From positions 62,001-126,000 of the forward strand of contig CAVUCH010000011.1 in NCBI GenBank assembly GCA_963739995.1: a stretch of 64,000 nucleotides of DNA, written 5' to 3'. The position numbers and the translations under genes were made by a program. Below the pieces are notes generated by a model that searched no databases, was not told the DNA's origin, and saw only the letters and a program-made list of their open reading frames with translations. Shown piece by piece: positions 59,898 to 64,000 of this stretch; the stretch's first letter is position 1; each line of letters opens with the position of its first letter. This DNA comes from CAVUCH01 sp963739995. Lineage in GTDB: Bacteria > Acidobacteriota > Vicinamibacteria > Vicinamibacterales > JAENWD01.

Positions 59898-60886
59898 ATC
59901 CACTCACTTCCGCATGGCCGCATCACAGACGGCACAGCCCGTTTGATGAGTCGCTCCTGTGTTCGCGCCTCCGGGCATGCGAATTGCGCAGCCGTTTCAC
60001 GTCGCACCACCGCGGAGGATACGATGCTTCCTGTCGGCGATGACAACACCGGGCGCGTCAGAACGCCCTATGTCACCTACCTGTTCATCGTCCTGAACGT
60101 CCTGGTCTTTGTGTTTCTGCAAGGGCTTGGCACCAACGAGAAGTTCACGTACACGTTCGCGACGGTCCCGCAGGAGATCCGCACGGGCGAGGACATCGCG
60201 CGTCCGGTGCAGGTGCAGGTGGGGGACGACTCCGGGACGATACCGCTGCAACCGACACCGGGATCGGTGTACTTCACCCTGCTGATTCGATGTTCATGCA
60301 CGGCAGCCTCATGCACCTGCTTGGGAACATGCTGTTCCTGTGGATCTTCGGCGACAACGTCGAGGATGATCTCGGACACGCACGGTACAGCGCCTTCTAC
60401 GGACTCACTGGCGTGGTTGCGTCGCTGGCGCATGTGATCACGACGTTCGTGCTCAACGACAACCCGTACATCCCGAGCCTGGGCGCCTCTGGTGCAATCT
60501 CAGGCGTGCTCGGCGGTTATCTCGTGCTGCACCCGCACCGCCGCGTGCGCGTGATCATGATGCGAATGCTGACCGAGGTGCCGGCCTACGTGGCCGTCGG
60601 CCTATGGTTCGTCTTCCAGCTGATCAGCGCATTTGGTGTGATCGGCCAGGGGGCGCAGTCCGGAGGTGGCGTTGCCTTCATGGCCCACGTCGGGGGATTC
60701 GTCGCCGGCGTCGCGCTGGTCAAGGCGTTTGCTGCCGGTGCTCCGCAGCCATCGCGGAGAACATTCTGAGTTGCTACACCATTCCGCTCGTCGGGTACGG
60801 AAACCCCATGGGCGCCGCCAGCCCGTATCCACCCATTTCCGCATGGCGGCATCACAGACCGCATGGCACCAGTTGATCAGGCGCTC
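59898..60886. repeat. Pair of ~60-base direct repeats flanking the rhomboid gene
   Basis: 59898-59956 and 60827-60886 share ATCCACnCAnTTCCGCATGG, then CGCATCACAGACnGCA-like sequence and GTTGAT/GTTTGATnAGnCGCTC with few differences. They bracket the rhomboid gene on both sides. They could mark an old insertion or be two ends of a duplicated sequence; no transposase is present. Confidence 0.5.
60024..60769 (+). CDS. Rhomboid family intramembrane serine protease, one frameshift
   Basis: ATG 60024 with CGGAGGAT upstream. The N-terminal part (TPYVTYLFIVLNVLVFVFLQ helix 1, then a periplasmic loop) reads in one frame to YFTLL near 60285. One missing base before TCGATGTTCATGCAC moves the rest to another frame: MFMHGSLMHLLGNMLFLWIFG (helix 2 with the HxxxHxxxN core), the catalytic Ser in SLGASGAISGVLGGY and the catalytic His in FMAHVGGFVAGVALV. 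About 248 residues if joined. Rhomboids cleave membrane-anchored proteins within the bilayer. All catalytic residues are intact, so a sequencing error or a very recent lesion is plausible. Confidence 0.8.
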
Positions 60887-60982
60887 TTGATCGACCGGCT
60901 CAAGGCGCTTCAGGCGGGTTTGGTGTTGGCCAGGAGAATCGTCCGGGTCGCACACTCGCTGGGGGTCGTGCTGCCGTCCCGG

Positions 60983-60988
60983 TATAAT
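60983..60988 (+). promoter_or_regulatory. -10 hexamer TATAAT before kinase 4
   Basis: A perfect TATAAT in very GC-rich DNA, 57 bases before the kinase ATG at 61045. The -35 region is not recognisable at 16-18 bases. The remaining gap (60770-60982) holds only one of the direct repeats. Confidence 0.45.
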
Positions 60989-61044
60989 GCTCGAGCTTGC
61001 CTCGCCCGAAGAACGTGCGACTGGCTGCGTGCCAGAAGGAACAA

Positions 61045-63770
61045 ATGACGGATCTCGTCGGACGAACGCTGTCGCACTACCGGATAACGTCGGCCATTGG
61101 CGCCGGCGGAATGGGCGAGGTCTACCGGGCCACCGACACGACGCTGGGGCGCGATGTCGCAATCAAGGTGCTGCCGCCCGAAGTGGCCCAGGACACCGAG
61201 CGCCTCGGACGATTCCGGCGCGAGGCCCAGCTGCTCGCCTCGCTGAACCACCCGAACATCGCCGCCATCTACGGGCTGGAAGAAGCGGCCGGGCAGCTCT
61301 TCATCGCGCTCGAACTGGTGGAGGGCGAAGACCTCAAGGAGCGGCTCGCACGCGGCGCGATTCCCCTCGACGAGGCACTGGAGATCGCCGCGCAGATCGC
61401 CGAAGCCCTCGAGGAAGCCCACAACCAGGGCATCATCCATCGCGACCTGAAGCCCGCGAACGTCAAGCTCACGCCCGGCGGCAAGGTGAAGGTGCTCGAC
61501 TTCGGCCTCGCCAAGGCGTGGGCCAGCGAGTCCCGCGACGGTCGGTCCTCGGGCCCGATGGTGTCGCAGTCGCCGACTCTCGCGCACACCGGGACGATTG
61601 CCGGCGTAATCCTCGGCACGGCGGCCTACATGGCGCCGGAGCAGGCGCGCGGCAAGCCGGTGGACCGACGCGCGGACGTGTGGGCGTTCGGCGTGCTGCT
61701 GTGGGAGATGCTGACCGGCCGGACGCTCTTCTCCGGCGGTACGGTGACCGACGTGATCGCCGCGGTCGTGACGCAGGAGCCCGATCTCGATGCGCTGCCG
61801 ACCGACACGCCCAGGGCCATCCGGCGGCTCTTGAGCCGCTGCCTGCGGAAGGACCTGCGTCAGCGGCTTCCCGACATGGGCGCGGCCCGGCTGGAGCTGC
61901 AGGAGGTGATGGCGGGGACGGCCGAGGCCGAGACGCCGGCGGCCCCTCTCGAGGACGCGGTCCGCGCCGAACGTCGGGTCCGGACGCGCGAACGGTGGGT
62001 CTGGGCCAGCCGTCGCCCTGGTCCTCTCTGGACTCGCGGTGTTGCTCACGCACCAGCGGCTGACCACCGTTCCGGAGAAGCAGCGCGCTGCACATTTCGT
62101 CCTCGACTCTCCCGAGGATCTGACCTTCCCCGACTTCGCTCCCCCCGCCGTGTCGCCCAACGGCCAGCATGTGGTGTTTGCCGGTCTCTCGTCCACAGGC
62201 ACCACGCAGTTGTGGATTCGTCCGCTCGATTCACCCGAGACCAGGGCACTTCCCGGAACCGACGGCGCGGAGCTCCCGTTCTGGTCCTCCGATAACACGT
62301 CGGTCGCGTTCAGTGCGGCGGGCGAGATCAGGAAGCTTGTCCTTGCCAGCGGCACCGTCCAGCGAGTCTGCGCTTTGCCGCGGGGCGGGATGACCGGTGG
62401 CACCTGGAACGACGCTGGCACGATCGTGTTCTCATCCGGCGGAGCGAACGCGTCGCTGTACCACGTGTCGGGGGCAGGCGGCGAGGCGACATCACTGACG
62501 ACTCTCGAGAAGTTGCGCGGTGAGCTGGCTCAGTGGTGGCCCCAATTCCTGCCTGGCGGGCGCCAGCTTCTCGTGCAGGTCGGCAGCACGCACGAGGCGA
62601 GCGCCGGCCTGCACGTGATATCGCTCGACGCACCCGGTGAAAGACGACGGATTCTGCCGGATCGAGCCCGCTTTGTTTACGCCGCGGGCCAGCTGCTCGC
62701 GGTTCGAGACGGAGTCCTCGAGGCCCGTCTCTTCGACGCGCAGCGTCTGACTGCGGGCAAGCCGGTTCCGATCGCCACTGACGTGGCGACATGGACCAAC
62801 GAATCCCTTGTGGGGCTGGTTCTCGGCCTCGTCAGACGGCCAGCTGGCGTGGCTGTCGGGACGACAGGGTGAGGTCCGGCTCGGGTGGTTCGACAGGGAA
62901 GGAAAGCCGCACGGCACGCTCGGCGAGCCAGCGAAATACGGTCAGGTCGCCCTCTCACCGGACGGTAAACGCGTCGTGGCGGAGGTCGAGGATGCCGAGG
63001 GGCGCTTCGACCTGTGGACGATGGACGTCGCTCGCGGCGTGGCGAGCCGACTGACGACCGATCCTGCCAACGAGCGCGACCCGGTGTGGTCCCCGGACAG
63101 CCAGGAGCTCATCTTCTCGTCGGATGCAAGCGGCGAGCAGAACCTGCTCCGCAAAGGGCTGCAGGAATCAAAGCCCCCGTCACCGCTGTCGGGCGGGATC
63201 GGCGCAACGCCCGGCAAGCGCGACATTGCGGAGAGCTGGTCCCGCACCGGCAACACGCTGCTCTATACCAATATCGCAGATACGGAGCGGACACTCTGGG
63301 CCGCTTCCCTCGAGGGGAACGGTCCGCCCGAGTTGCTGATGAAGGACCGCTTTGCGTCCGACGAGCACCGCGTCTCCCCCGACGGGCAGTGGCTCACGTA
63401 CATCTCCACCGAATCAGGGCGCTTCGAGGTCTACGTGGAGCCGTTCCGCCGACGCGGTGAGAAGGTGCGCGTTTCGACCAGCGGCGGCGGCCAGCCCCGG
63501 TGGCGTGGCGACGGGAAGGAGCTCTTCTACCTGGCGCTCGACGGGCGGCTGATGACCGTAGACGTCCGGTTGGGAGCGACCGGGATCGAGGTCGGCATCC
63601 CCGCCCCACTCATGCCAGCCGAGCGGCTGAAGCCGGTCGTTGAGGGCCCGGATTACGACGACTACGACGTCACGTCGGACGGCCAGCGCTTCCTGGTGAA
63701 GGTGGCTGCCGGGCAAAGCCAGCGGCAGCGCATCCACGTTCTTCTGAATTGGACGTCGCCGCTCCAGTAG
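61045..63770 (+). CDS. Ser/Thr protein kinase with PD40 propeller (kinase 4), two frameshifts
   Basis: ATG 61045, AAGGA five bases upstream. The kinase domain is complete in the first frame: GAGGMGEVY, VAIKVL, HRDLKPANVKL, DFGLAKAW, GTAAYMAPEQARG and ADVWAFGVLLWEML. Frame one breaks near 62008 inside the membrane helix (AVALVLSGLAVLL), and the propeller continues from 62039 in a second frame (SPNGQHVVFAGLS, WNDAGTIVFSSGG) and from about 62815 in a third (SPDGKRVVAEVED, WSPDSQELIFSSD, SPDGQWLTYISTE), ending LLNWTSPLQ. Joined length is about 908 residues. The subtype differs from kinases 1-3 (longer activation segment, GRTLFSGGTVTDVIAAV) and is the kind common in Acidobacteriota. Without correction only a soluble kinase would be made. 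Confidence 0.82.
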
Positions 63771-64000
63771 CCGGCCCTTCGCGTGCGAAGGATGCGCCGC
63801 GGCCTGGTCGCCGTCCCGCGCTGACGCCGGACCGGATCGCGACCGTCGTCGTCATGATGTACACGGCAGCGCCCGCCGAAGGCGTCAGCCGCCCGGTCAT
63901 CGCGCTGTCGCGCTCTCCGCGCTCGCGGTTGCCACGATCGCCTCTCTACACGCCGGATCAGCGTCGGCTGCCGCGCGGACCGAGCCGTGGGTCCGCGCTC
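63771..64000. other. Window end, no supported gene
   Basis: No feature can be firmly called. One plus-strand frame reads RAVALSALAVATIASLHAGS followed by ASAAARTEPWVRA, which looks like a signal peptide running off the window end, but no start codon is in that frame; a gene may begin here. Confidence 0.3.

Overview
The window is 64 kb of high-GC bacterial DNA. Its gene content points to an Acidobacteriota genome, probably of the Vicinamibacteria type. The evidence is an Oar-like TonB-dependent receptor with an N-terminal carboxypeptidase-regulatory domain, several Ser/Thr kinases fused to PD40/TolB beta-propellers, a winged-helix-FHA regulator, DUF2911 and DUF3108 exported proteins, and EgtB/EgtD. 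The taxonomic call is inferred from gene families only; there is no rRNA gene, and I found no convincing tRNA, CRISPR array or prophage.

Layout. 0-14 kb: the tail of a PlsB-like acyltransferase, proline dehydrogenase, a small CxxC protein, an M20 peptidase, a PD40 protein, a CCA-adding enzyme with HD domain, threonine dehydratase, a ClpP-like protease, a protein with a DisA-like (diadenylate cyclase fold) C-terminus, an acyl-CoA synthetase-ACP-PlsC fusion, infA and a RhlE-type helicase. 14-28 kb: a MerR-TPR protein, glucokinase, an exported Xaa-Pro peptidase, an orphan transhydrogenase alpha subunit, the ergothioneine genes egtB-egtD, thiS-thiG, a glycan-type methyltransferase, LhgO-like oxidase, RmlD and a dicarboxylate/glutamate symporter. 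28-38 kb: DUF2911, DegT aminotransferase, gmd, smpB, pdxA, ricT, holB and a class A penicillin-binding protein split by one frameshift. 38-44 kb: the TonB receptor, with a strong sigma70 promoter behind tandem palindromic repeats, converging on a TPR protein. 44-64 kb: a region rich in Ser/Thr kinase-PD40 genes. It holds an intact kinase divergent from a winged-helix-FHA regulator, a HExxH protein coupled to a decayed PD40 gene, a 3.7-kb tandem duplication carrying a second kinase and its ruined copy, two GT-C type membrane glycosyltransferases, a frameshifted rhomboid and a fourth, frameshifted kinase.

The most notable non-genic signal is a family of short (about 166 bp) mobile-looking elements with terminal inverted repeats. 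Two subtypes share a similar core but have different ends. Three of the four copies begin exactly at the TAG stop codon of the preceding gene, as expected for non-autonomous elements with TA (or CTAG) target specificity. Separate word-like low-complexity spacers also abut gene ends at 3.35, 5.95 and 28.5 kb. A consensus sigma54 element lies directly before infA. Frameshifts are concentrated right of 48 kb, so real decay and consensus errors both have to be considered there.
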